Assembly: GCA_035578905.1 (NCBI GenBank)
Contig: JAQJVL010001196.1
Coordinates: 124,001 to 188,000 of the forward strand
Reading direction: 5' to 3'
From: Stictocephala bisonia
Taxonomy: Eukaryota > Arthropoda > Insecta > Hemiptera > Membracidae
Length of the DNA: 64,000 nucleotides
Every line of letters starts with the position of its first letter. Position 1 is the stretch's first letter. A program made the translations under genes and the position numbers. Shown here in pieces: positions 23,576 through 34,336 of the stretch. The notes beneath the pieces were generated by a model that did not search any database, had not been told where the DNA came from, and saw nothing but the letters and a program-made list of their open reading frames with translations.

Positions 23576-23735
23576 ACAGGTTAAGTCAAATATCCGTTTC
23601 GATAAAAAAATGTCGCCCATTTATAAAATTCATGGGTTGGTTTTAAAACACCAGGCACGATTGGTAAACTCCATAGAGAAACATTTGTTCTGAGTTAAGT
23701 ACAGTCACCCACAGCAGTATTACGACTGTCAAAGG

Positions 23736-25685
23736 TTTCCCATTTAGGCCTACGTAGCCTGGCCTGAAATGAATAATGAAGAGTTTGTTGACAATTCTTG
23801 ATTAATCCACTCTAATTACCTCTGGGCGTGCTCCAGCCTACAATTCCTTCATCAAACTGGCAATTAGGAATTTGAATGTAACCAAACAGGTAAAAGTAAA
23901 GACAAATATAAGTACATCTAAAGCGTCAAAGACATTTAACACTTTTTATTTTATTTTAATTTAACTTCCGATTTGATCGTAGTTTTCTTGATATTGAATA
24001 CGTATGTAATTCATATTTACATGGGAGTGGGGTGTTAAAAACTAACTGAAATAAATAAATATAATATATTTTGATAGATTACTTTGGGAAACTTAAAAAA
24101 TTACATTAAAAGACATATTTTGTACAGTCAGTTTCCAACAAAATATGTCCAACAATCTATGTGGTTCCTTATGATTTTGTACTCTGTGTCTCACAAATAC
24201 ACTAAGCCAACCTTTGATCATGTGACGGTACAGATACAACATGTAACCTACCCACCCTACAAACGTGGATCACTTAGCAACGATAGAGGTCTCTCTAATC
24301 TAACTTCCCACTGGACGTTAACATGGCATACGGACTACCTTACGTTCACATTGTTTCTAACCACTCTATGCCTTTGACAGGCACTCAAAGACTGGACTTA
24401 TCTGTTTCTGTTCTGTAATAAAATAACCATTTATTCATGCAGATATTTTGCAATTAATAGCTCTACCTTAAAACTATAGGACTTGAACTGGTTTTTCTCG
24501 TTTTGTCACTGGTTTTATGGTTTTACAGGAAAACAAAGTTTACATTGATTTAAGAGGTAAGCATCAGAATCCATTGAGAATTAAAAAAAATAATGATTGT
24601 TTAAATAATTAAAAGCAATTTTAGTAAAAATAAAAACACACCTACATATAACAAAAAGTGAACAAAAAACTAAATATCAGCAACATTCCAACATTTTTTA
24701 GAAAAAATGGATTTAAAACTAATGTATTATTTCTAATAGAATATATTTTTATGGTTAGTAAAACATATCACATGTATTCAAGGTTAATCTAATTCATACG
24801 GTAAATACAACTTTCCCAGCTATCAAACTTTGTTATAAACCAGGTGCTGGCAAGCGAGTAAAGCAACAATAGGAGGAGCGTCTAGCATGTTCCGAGCGAG
24901 CCCCTTCAACCCACTCCTGTAGCGGCATTTGGCACTGATAAAAATAGCTGAGTCATTCATTCTTGTTGAAGAGGAAGACTAGGCAATAAGCAATTATTCA
25001 TTCACCGCCTGGTAGCGTCCGACACGCAGTGGGCTGCTCCACATAGATAACGATCGGCAAGACAATCGATGACTTCCTAGCAAACACTCATTGTTAGATA
25101 TCAACATCAGTACTTTCCTTTGGGTCTATGGAAGTTTAGGTTGATAACATTTTGTGATTTGGATAAGATAATGCAACGTTTTAAACGATTCACTTGCACT
25201 TGTTTGTGAACCATGTTACCGATATCAATTACCATAATATTTCTGCATTTTGTACTTATATTGTAATACATTTGTGTCGTATGATGTTTACTTATTTTGC
25301 ATCTGTGCCAACACGTATTATGCTAATCAAGAGACCAAATATAACTGTTATTATTGTTTTAAACTATCGGCTACATCTGCTTCCTATTTACAACTAAAAT
25401 ATTACATTATTATCTACTATGCAAAATAAACAAAAAATATTAATAAAAATTGTCTAAAATATTATTTCCTAGTTATAATAATCGGTGATTTTCTACACTT
25501 TACTTGTTTATAAACAAACACAAAAATTAATGAAAAAATAGGTTATAGTAACCCCATCCATAGGTAAGTGTTAACTTGACCGATGTATTTAAAATTAAGA
25601 ATAAATTGGATTAAATTAGGAGGTTGAAATAAAATATCCCTTTTACTATAATTAGGACAACATATATTTATATAAACAAAATATA
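23736..25685. other. No supported gene
   Basis: Mostly AT-rich. A block of more balanced composition lies at about 24840-25080 (CGAGTAAAGCAACAATAGG ... GGTAGCGTCCGACACGCAG), but neither a product nor a repeat family could be assigned. The 97-codon frame at 24084-24377 starts at TTG and has no recognisable domain. Confidence 0.4.
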
Positions 25686-25689
25686 CTCT

Positions 25690-25935
25690 GTTTTTACTTT
25701 CTCCCATATTCGTTAGCATAGAGAAAGTATTGTGATCGTAAAAAAACTTGTTTACAAGTTGGTCTAAAAATCCATTTTAGGGTCCGTGAACCAAGAAAGT
25801 GGTTATTTCGAAATAAAATGTATGTCTGTCCGTATGTGTGTCTGTGTGTATGTGCATTTCACTGGAGACCGAACGGATAGATAATTTTTTATGAAATTTG
25901 GTATGTAGGTGTATTTAGCTAATATCTCCAGATAA
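25690..25935 (+). repeat. Fragment of a common arthropod-type dispersed repeat
   Basis: The succession AGAAAGTATTGTGATCG, GGTCCGTGAACC, ATGTCTGTCCGTATGTGTG and ATGAAATTTGGTATGTAGGT resembles a repeat block that I associate with many invertebrate genomes. That is memory of a pattern, not a search result. Only one copy is in this window, with no terminal repeats identified. Confidence 0.35.
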
Positions 25936-26371
25936 TTTTTTTCACTTTTTTGAAATTTTATGTTTTTCAATTTTTATTGGCAAAAACACACAAAAAATTG
26001 AATTATCTCATGTAAGGATATACGATTTTGATTACATTTTCAGGGAAGATGTGAATTACAATTTAAAATATTTTAGTAAAAACTTGACTAGTTTTTGAGT
26101 TATTGCAAAACCATATTTGCTAATCAAAATGGTGTTTTTAAAGTAAAGTTTTTAGTGTTTAATATAAGAGACAGGTTGTGCCAACTCTTTGGAACCATTT
26201 ATTTTATTTGTGAAGATATACATTTATATTACTAAACAATACAATATCCTTGTAAGAGTTTTTTTATTAGAAGGTATTGAGTAAATGTCTAAAGTCTAAA
26301 AACTATTGAATTTAAATCCAACTCTTTGGCGAAAGGCCCCATTATTTATAACAATAACATGGTCCGTAAAG

Positions 26372-26695
26372 TACGTAATGGGCGTGGACACTACTAGAGA
26401 AGTCTGGGGTGTCCATGTTGGATGGTAGTTAAGGCTAAGATGTTGTGTAGGGAGTAGAACTGAGTGTCAAACTTGTCAGTTATCTGAAAATCATACCAAC
26501 ACTACGTGGTTCGGATGCCACGTAAACACGGATCCCACAGTTGCCTAGTGGGCTATTAATAAATAATCCTTTGTGAGCTAAGTTGAACTCAAATAGTAAC
26601 AATGACTATACTCGTTCATCTACAACCATTCGAAATCCATATTCGTCCATATCTTGACGATCGGCGTCTTAAGAACAAATAAATAAATAAAAACT
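26372..26695 (+). repeat. Retroposon family R1, copy 1
   Basis: It shares its whole length with 57930-58250, from GTGGACACTA.TA.AGAAGTC, through GGGCTATTAATAAATA, to CATATCTTGACGATCGGCGT and an AAATA-repeat tail. It shares only the second half with 56945-57255. The tail of repeated AAATA is typical of a LINE or a LINE-dependent SINE. No reverse transcriptase sequence was identified. Confidence 0.7.
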
Positions 26696-27660
26696 ACATC
26701 GATGAAGGAAGAATAACTAAAAAGTGTAGGGTGAAAAAACATTTTTTGATTTATTGCAGTTCACAGACATATCATTACTAGTTTAAGCCTATTTCAATCA
26801 AACCCATCTTAAAATGTATAGATTAATTTATACCAAATTGTGGAATAAGTGGACTAAATTAGGCAATAATGAGTTACTTTCATTACTGTAATATTTCATT
26901 CTCTTAAACTTAATTAAATATTTACTATCAATAAATACAGTAAATTTATATTTTATTTAGTTTTCGAATAAATGATGTAAAAATAAATAAAACTAATAGT
27001 TATAAAATAATAAAATATTCTGTAAAAAATAAACATAATATACACAGTAAAATTATATTTATTTAGTTTTCGAGTAAATTCTCTAAAATTAGTTTATAAG
27101 ATTAATTCTTTATAAAGTAGTGGTATTGTTCATAATTTGTTTATATAAACGTCATAAAAGCCGTTTCTATCGGTAGTAGGCCTGTTAAAACGTAAGAAAT
27201 AAACTGATAATTGATTTGTTAATCTAAAATGGTCTAAGAAAGTATTTGCTTGATTAGCGTATTTTAACATAATACCATTTATAAATAGAAAAAAAATATA
27301 TACAATCCTAACGTATTCTTGGTAAATTTTTACAGGAAATATTAACCTTCTTGGCCTTTCTCAGGATCAATAGAAATTGTTATGAATAACAACTCTGTAC
27401 AAAAGTCTTCTACAGAAGATTCCGAGTCCCGACATCGAACTCCCCGAAGGGTCGACCCAGGTTAAGCCGCGACCAGTACGGACACAGACACTACTTACAG
27501 TACTCGGCAACTGGCTCATGCGACAGGCCCCCCAAAGTACGGCACCGCCTAATAAAATCACATTGTTTTCAGCCTTCGCTCACGGGACTCCAACTGGATT
27601 TTAAAGATATAACAATTAATTGCACAGTTTAGCAGAATGACATTTATTTATAAAACGTAG
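26696..27660. other. No supported gene; small GC-rich patch
   Basis: AT-rich DNA with a balanced-composition patch at about 27400-27560. The patch allows a 64-codon minus-strand frame without a known domain, and a B-box-like AGTTCGATGTC is present but without a matching A box. Nothing here can be assigned. Confidence 0.4.
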
Positions 27661-27663
27661 GTA

Positions 27664-29165
27664 CTTACCCGTGATCAGTGTACCATCAGCAAGGTCAGAC
27701 CCACACCTGTTCACATGTAACACCAAACCCACGGATAGATGTTCTAACGTGTGTTGTGGGACTCTACAATGAGGAACAAACTAACAGATATTCAGTAGAG
27801 CTCCCTGACAGTTATTGAGGGCATGTACCAGCCCGTAGCACCTGTACCATTAGCAAGGTTAGACCGACACCTGTTCACACGTAACACCAAACCCACGGGT
27901 AGTTGTTTTAACGTGTGTTGTGGTTCTCTACAATGAGGCACAAACTAACAGTAGAGCTCCCTGACAGTTATTGAGGCCATATATGTACCAGCCCGTAGCA
28001 CCTGTACCATTAGCAAGGTTAGACCGACACCTGTTCACACGTAACACCAAACCCACGGGTAGTTGTTTTAACGTGTGTTGTGGTTCTCTACAATGAGGCA
28101 CAAACTAACAGTAGAGCTCCCTGACAGTTATTGAGGCCATATATGTACCAGCCCGTAGCACCTGTACCATCAGCAAGGTCAGACCCACACCTGTTCACAT
28201 GTAACACCAAACCCACGGGTAGTTGTTATAACGTGTGTTGTGGGACTCTACAATGAGAAACAAACTAACAGGCATCCAGTAGAGCTCCCTGACAGTTATT
28301 AAGGGCTCGTATGTACCAGCCCGTAGCACCTGTACGATCAGCAAGGTCAGACCCACACCTGTTCACACGTAACAGCAAACCCACGGATAGATGTTATAAC
28401 GTGTGTTGTGGGACTCTACAATGAGAAACAAACTAACAGGCATCCAGTAGAGCTCCCTGACAGTTATTGAGAGCACATATGTACCAGCCCGTAGCACCTG
28501 TACGATCAGCAAGGTCAGACCCACACCTGTTCACACGTAACACCAAACCCACGGGTAGTTGTTATAACGTGTGTTGTGGGACTCTACAATGAGAAACAAA
28601 CTAACAGGCATCCAGTAGAGCTCCCTGACAGTTACTGAAGCACATATGTACCAGCCCGTAGCACCTGTACCATCAGCAATATCAGACCCTCACCTGTTCA
28701 CACGTAACATCAAACCCACGGGTAGTTGTTCTAATGTATGTTGTGGGACTCTACGTTGAGGAACAAACTAACAAACATCCAGTAGAGCTCCCTGACAGTT
28801 ATTGAGGGCACAAATGTTCCAGTCCAAAGCACCTGAACCATCAGCAAAGTCAAACCAACACCTGTTCACACGTGACACTAAACCCACGAGTAGAGTTTTA
28901 ACGTGTGTTGTGTGACTCTACAATGAGGAACAATATAACAGACAACCAGTAGAGCTCCCTGATAGTTATTGAAGGCACATATGTACCAGTCCGTAGCACC
29001 TGTACCATCATCAAGGTCAGACCCACACCTGTTGACACGTAACACCAAACCCACGGGTAGATGTTCTGACGTGTGTTGTGGGACTCTACAATTGAGAACG
29101 AACTAACAGACACTCAGTAGAGGTCCCTGACAGTTATTGATTGCACATAGGCCTATGTACCAGCC
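27664..29165. repeat. 160-168-bp satellite-like array, nine copies
   Basis: Using CACCTGTTCAC as the landmark, units start at 27704, 27868, 28028, 28188, 28356, 28524, 28691, 28859 and 29026. Two units are 160 bases, most of the others 164-168. Shared blocks include ACACCAAACCCACGG, GTGTTGTGGGACTCTACAAT and AGAGCTCCCTGACAGTTATT. Two neighbouring 160-base units are nearly identical, pointing to recent local duplication, while units at the right edge are more diverged. The period lies in the size range of nucleosomal DNA, as for many satellites. Confidence 0.95.
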
Positions 29166-30612
29166 CAGCGACCATAGAATAGAAATAGGGAGGCCACCCA
29201 GGATCGAGAGTGAAGCCAGGTGATATTCGGCGTACATCACCAAAAGATGGCGGCCGACAGTGACTCACCCTAGTTCCCTGCGTATGACTCTTAACTGCAC
29301 TGCGTTTTCATTTCCCCGGTGATTGTGCCTGCCCGTGGTCTGCGTTTGTGAGACATCTGTCATTATTTTTGTGAATGTCTTCAGTGTATTAAATACAGCA
29401 AAGTTGAGTTGTGTTTGGCTGTAATAACAAGGGGAAAATTGACGGAGTTATCTTTCACAGATAATGTTTTATTTATATAGGCTAATTACAATACTTGAAT
29501 ATTACAATAATTTTTATTAAGAGTAAATTGACCATTACAAATGTTTGAAAAGTATACATTTTGAAACCCACTAAGTATATTACATAGTTGTAATATTTTT
29601 TTATAGTCAAGAAAATTTAACTACCCTAACCGTTTTTTAAATACTATACATTTTCCCCCATAACTTGGTACAAGCATTACTAGAGTACTCATTTTCAGCA
29701 TCCAAATTTGAAAATATAATGGAAATTTGACTGTACATATGTTACACACACAATTAATAAAAATAGTAAAATATACATTTTGTGGGGAATTCAATCTAAA
29801 TGTAGACAATTTATGGTACAAAAATGATGTATAAAAAAAAAAATGAAACCTATTTTAAACTAGACACACAGAAACATAATTATTTTATAAAAAAAAAAAC
29901 TAACAGAATAATAAAAGACACTAAATTGGCTTAATTTTTATAAGAAGAGTTTCAAATGAAGTGTGGCCACAAGTGTTACCTTTACCTGGTCCTGAACGTG
30001 CACAGATGCGCGTATGATCGAAATGTGGCATCTTTCAACATTCTTCCATTCTCACGTTAGCTCTCAAGTATAGTCAGTACGTTTGTAACTGTTTGTACTA
30101 TGTGATGTTGATTTGAGGTACCAAAGGAAAGAGTTACAGAATCCCTGTTACCCTGTCTTGTTCGAAAGAAGACAAAACGGATATGTGGCGATGTATATTC
30201 GACGTAGGACTTCCTGCGAGGATCTTCGGGTACTGCATTACCACTAACAGTGTAACCATAAATCTGTCAGGTTTATGAGAAAACGAAATCTGACGGACCG
30301 ATGAGAAAAAAAGTATAGCCAGCCAGCCAGCCAAAGATTTAGTTTAAACGTCGTTAAAAAGTCCGTCGGAAGAATAGACCATATAGTGGCCGTAGACCCT
30401 AGAGCTATGATGCCGATAGTCACGACTACCAAGTCGGAAACGTAGTGCAAAGGCACGGTTTTGCCACAGAACCAAGAGCGTCTCAGAAAAAATTAGTGAT
30501 CTAAAATCACACTCCAAATTTATAACAGCGTACGACTGTAAATAGAGTAGAGTGGTGTTGAGATCTCTCCAAAAAGCATGCATGTCATGGAATACACGCT
30601 GTTTGAATTGAA
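29166..30612. other. No assignable gene; composition changes near 30 kb
   Basis: From 29166 to about 29980 the DNA is mainly AT-rich apart from a short GC-richer start. From about 29990 the composition becomes more balanced, and open frames of 60-110 codons appear on both strands (for example plus-strand VGRIDHIVAVDPRAMMPIVT near 30370-30425). They are broken by stops and I do not recognise any of them. This may be a decayed coding sequence continuing into the next entry. Confidence 0.35.
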
Positions 30613-31050
30613 TTGGCTCGACAAGGAGGAAAGCGTATAGGCTTACGAGAGTATAAATCCAAAAAACACACACAAGATCAAAAATTGTATGAAAGAATCG
30701 TGTACGAGTACTTCAGTAACAAGAAGAATAGTGAGGTGCCGCTCGCAGACTACGTCTTCGTAGTGTATTTTTTGAATCGTTCGTCATTCAGCGGACACTG
30801 TGAATTTCGTCTCAACGAGTTACAGAATGCCATAAGCAGGTGCGATGATTTAGATCTAATAGTGTACGACGAACCGTGCACCACAAAAACCTACAGCAAC
30901 TGTTACGACTTAAAGAATGAGTCAGTTGCGCAAACGACTGCACGTCTCCAATTCTCCATATTGTTTATTGCGATACATTTATTAAAGAGAGTAAAGAGAC
31001 AAGAAGAGAGCAATATCAATCTGTCGTACACCCGATTGGTAAATCGCAAC
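30604..31050 (+). pseudogene. Unrecognised open region, about 145 codons, no ATG
   Basis: The frame is open from just after a TGA at about 30604, with no methionine codon at all, until it runs into the tandem array at about 31045. The encoded stretch has normal amino-acid composition and no repeats (for example YERIVYEYFSNKK, then VVYFLNRSSFSGHCEFRL, then RCDDLDLIVYDEPC). It therefore looks like genuine former coding sequence, perhaps an exon or part of a mobile element or integrated sequence. A hydrophobic stretch (FSILFIAIHLL) is near its end. I cannot name a family. The balanced base composition contrasts with the flanks. Confidence 0.4.
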
Positions 31051-32140
31051 GTTAAACATAACAAGCCAACGTGCCATTCTCGGCAAATAAAAGGGTTAAA
31101 CATAACAAGCCCAACGTGCCATTCTCGGCAAATAAAAGGGTTAAACATAACAAGCCAACGTGCCATTCTCGGCAAATAAAAGGGTTAAACATAACAAGCC
31201 CAACGTGCCATTCTCGGCAAATAAAAGGGTTAAACATAACAAGCCAACGTGCCATTCTCGGCAAATAAAAGGGTTAAACATAACAAGCCCAACGTGCCAT
31301 TCTCGGCACATAAAAGGGTTAAACATAAGCCCAACGTGCCATTCTTGGCACATAAAAGGGTTAAACATAAGCCCAACGTGCCATTCTCGGCACATAAATG
31401 GGTTAAACATAACAAGCCAACGTGCCATTCTCGGCAAATAAAAGGGTTAAACATAACAAGCCCAACGTGCCATTCTCGGCACATAAAAGGGTTAAACATA
31501 AGCCCAACGTGCCATTCTTGGCACATAAAAGGGTTAAACATAAGCCCAACGTGCCATTCTCGGCACATAAATGGGTTAAACATAAGCCCAACGTGCCATT
31601 CTTGGCACATAAAAGGGTTAAACATAAGCCCAACGTGCCATTCTCGGCACATAAATGGGTTAAACATAAGCCCAACGTGCCATTATCGGCACATAAAAGG
31701 GTTAAACATAACAAGCCCAACGTGCCATTCTCGGCACATAAAAGGGTTAAACATAACAAGCCCAACGTGCCATTCTCGGCACATAAAAGGGTTAAACATA
31801 AGCCCAACGTGCCATTCTCGGCACATAAAAGGGTTAAACATAAGCCCAACGTGCCATTCTCGGCACATAAAAGGGTTAAACATAAGCACAACGTGCCATT
31901 CTCGGCACATAAAAGGGTTAAACATAACAAGCCCAACGTGCCATTCTCGGCACATAAAAGGGTTAAACATAAGCCCAACGTGCCATTCTCGGCACATAAA
32001 AGGGTTAAACATAAGCACAACGTGCCATTCTCGGCACATAAAAGGGTTAAACATAACAAGCCCAACGTGCCATTCTCGGCACATAAAAGGGTTAAACATA
32101 ACAAGCCCAACTTGCCATCCTCGGCACATAAATGAGTTAA
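31045..32140. repeat. 42/44/45-bp minisatellite, about 25 copies
   Basis: The unit is CGTGCCATTCTCGGCACATA plus AAAGGGTTAAACATAAGCCCAA. Units of 42, 44 and 45 bases differ by the presence of ACA and one C in the GCCCAA block. The left part favours GGCAAATA with 44/45-base units and the right part GGCACATA with 42/45-base units, so there are two subdomains. The unit contains a short palindrome (GTGCCATTCTCGGCAC). Open frames of up to 322 codons on both strands arise from the multiple-of-three units and are not genes. Confidence 0.95.
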
Positions 32141-32439
32141 TCCATTTTATTTCAGAATTAATTGCTACTATATTATATTTAGCAGTAATATATATCATTG
32201 CAAATCAATACGCATAAAGGCATACACATTCAATGAAATTATAAGGGTGTTTTAATTTGTTCACGTCAATTAGATTATATATTAAACTTATTACACCTAT
32301 ATAAAATAATGCTAAAAATACTAATAACAAACAGCATAAGAACATTTAATTTCTTAGAAAGATAAGAAACTTAAGTACTGCCGAAATGTATAACTTTTTG
32401 TTATATAAGCTTATTAAACATCAAACCCTTTTAACTTAC
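32141..32439. other. No supported feature
   Basis: Short AT-rich spacer between the array and the duplicated segment. Confidence 0.4.
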
Positions 32440-34150
32440 CTTTCACAGTAAATTGAAACACATCTGCACGATAAATTGTGTTCTAAGGATCGTCAAAACC
32501 TCATAATTATTCATTGCGGTGAGCTTTGTAAACGAACGAGACCAATTATTGGTTTGTAGTTATTTACCTAAGGCTGGTTTTAATTAGTTTGACAGTTTTG
32601 CAACCAAAAGTACACAAAAAGACAAAAATGACTGAATTTTACAACAATAATTTGGATTTTTGGTCGAAATATCCATGAATTCACTAAAGGGTTTATTTGG
32701 CTTTCGGTTTTCAGAGGATTAAAATAATAAAAAAAAAAGGAACACTGTTACATTTTAGTATTAATTATTCCTTTAAATTTTCCCTTTAGTATTGCAGTAT
32801 AAGGAGATGGATAAAATTATGAATTTATTTGTTCATAATGTAATTTATTTTTAATATTATGAATATATCCTGGGTCCATTACACTACTAAAATTAACATC
32901 TCAAATAATACCTAAAGGAAGCCGAAAATAAACTTTCACTGTCTGACCATTTTAGAATATATTTAGGGATTTATAAATTAATATACCTAATTATTTAATT
33001 CAACTACCCATTAGCTCAATTACACCGCCAACAAACATCCATATTTTCAGCATGGAATAAATAATCGTAAGTTTTGTTGACGTTTACTCCCTATAATTCA
33101 TACACATAAACCATAATTCCTACTTAATGTCAGGTAGAATAGAATAGAATAGAATTTTTATTGCATAGACAATTTTAACATTGAATTATATCGCAATCGT
33201 CAAAGGAAAAAAAATTATGTTCATTCATTCTACAAATTCAACATTCATACATACAATTATTTCATTCAATCTTACATTCATTCTAGAAGGCAAGCCTATC
33301 CAGCACCGGTTTCTTGCCAATTATTGGTAGCATGAGATGTAAACGTTTCAAGATTGATTTATTGAGTTGATATTAAAATTATTTTCAACCGAGCAAATCA
33401 GAAATATTGCCACAGAAATCTAGGTCAAGTAATCATGAAAAGAAAAAGGATACTTATTTGAAATAAATATCCACTTTATTAAATTGAACAGTTGATATTT
33501 TTGTTATATTTTCTTGTTTTATCATTAAATGATTTTAAAATGGTTTGAACGTTATAAAACCAACAGTGTTAGTTATTCTGTTTTATTTAAATAAAACCTA
33601 TAACTTTATGTAACAGTTTAATAACCCTTGCTGTTACATACTTTATATGTGTGAAATATAGGCTGTAAGAATTAAAGGAAACAGATTTCCGTGCGATTTC
33701 CAATGACGAACAAATATATTAATACAATTTAGTTAAAGAAAGTCTAAATACAGCAGTTCTCGTAAGCATCTTGTAAGTAATTTTATTTAGAAGTACACGG
33801 TAAAGTAGTAAAACCATAGTAACAAATCGATTGATTCATTAATTTGTACAGCCTTCTGTTGCCGACACTGCGTGTTTGACAAGGGTGCCTGCCTACTTGC
33901 AACAGAGCACAGCTGATTCTGACTCCTAGTAATTCCATCCTCTTTGGTACTCGTACTTCCTCTGTAGTTCACAGATCGTTCGGAAGCTAACAGTTCTCAT
34001 TACTAGTGTCTGTAGGATAGTGATGTGTTTTTGTTGATACGATCAACAAATCAGTAATTAGTTTTTGAGTTTAGAAGCTACATATTGATGAGCTATAATA
34101 AATACTGATGGTTCGGTAGGTAAGAACTGAACATTTTTAAATATAGTTAT
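32440..34150 (+). repeat. Segmental copy A1 (direct partner at 52620-54745)
   Basis: Two clear blocks align with the partner in the same orientation and order. Positions 32440-32720 match 52620-52910 (shared AAAGACAAAAATGA and GGGTTT.TTTGGCTT runs), and 33770-34140 match 54380-54740 (shared TTGACAAGGGTGCCTGCCTA, GTAGTTCACAGATC, ATCAGTAATTA). The middle is poorly alignable: this copy contains a LINE tail, the partner a 31-bp array. A 61-codon minus-strand frame at 33787-33972 lies in the second block but has no recognisable domain. Confidence 0.8.
33134..33345 (-). mobile_element. LINE 3' end with TTCTA-repeat tail
   Basis: On the minus strand the insertion ends in GCAATAAAAATTCTATTCTA with four TTCTA units. 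This is a polyadenylation-like signal running into a 5-base simple repeat, the same architecture as the TTTGA tail at 8398-8422. About 190 bases upstream are 3' UTR and perhaps a few codons of the reverse transcriptase C-terminus. It is absent from the partner copy near 53-54 kb. Confidence 0.6.
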
Positions 34151-34336
34151 ATTGTATTCAATATTGAATGTTGTTTTTATTGGTTGACATTTAAAAAAAT
34201 AAAGTTTATTTCCATCATACTATTAGCTCTATAATATTTACTATAAATATCAATAAGTAAAAAGGCAATGAAGATGAGTTTTAGATTTATTAATGAGACA
34301 TGAAACTTGAAATGTTATTCCAAAATATTTCACAAA

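Larger units (their letters stand above)
20380..23735 (+). repeat. Segmental copy C1 (inverted partner at 48855-52137)
   Basis: Three separated blocks match, in reverse-complement and collinear order, the segment at 48855-52137. Block 20380-20610 matches 52137-51905 (shared TATCTGGCCCAGACAGTCAT-like run). Block 22740-22925 matches 49430-49225 (shared CATCATACTCCGGTCGCAA-like run). Block 23575-23725 matches 49025-48860 (shared ACACC.GGCACGATTGG and TCTGAGTTAAGTACAGTCA). Total lengths are close (about 3.36 against 3.28 kb), but the inserts differ: C1 holds two minisatellites, the partner holds transposons. No gene was recognised; short open frames across the blocks look incidental. Confidence 0.75.

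Noticed and set aside
27400..27561. GC-richer minus-strand frame or tRNA-like element
   Set aside because: It has a B-box-like stretch but no A box and no cloverleaf, and the encoded peptide has no known motif.
30134..30673. Three overlapping minus-strand open frames near 30.1-30.7 kb as genes
   Set aside because: They overlap each other in different frames and oppose the plus-strand open region. None has a recognisable domain.
31160..32217. Long open frames up to 322 codons with a repeated histidine/cysteine motif resembling zinc-finger spacing
   Set aside because: These are repeat translation artefacts from 42- and 45-bp units, also open in other frames on both strands. 44-bp units break the frame wherever they occur.
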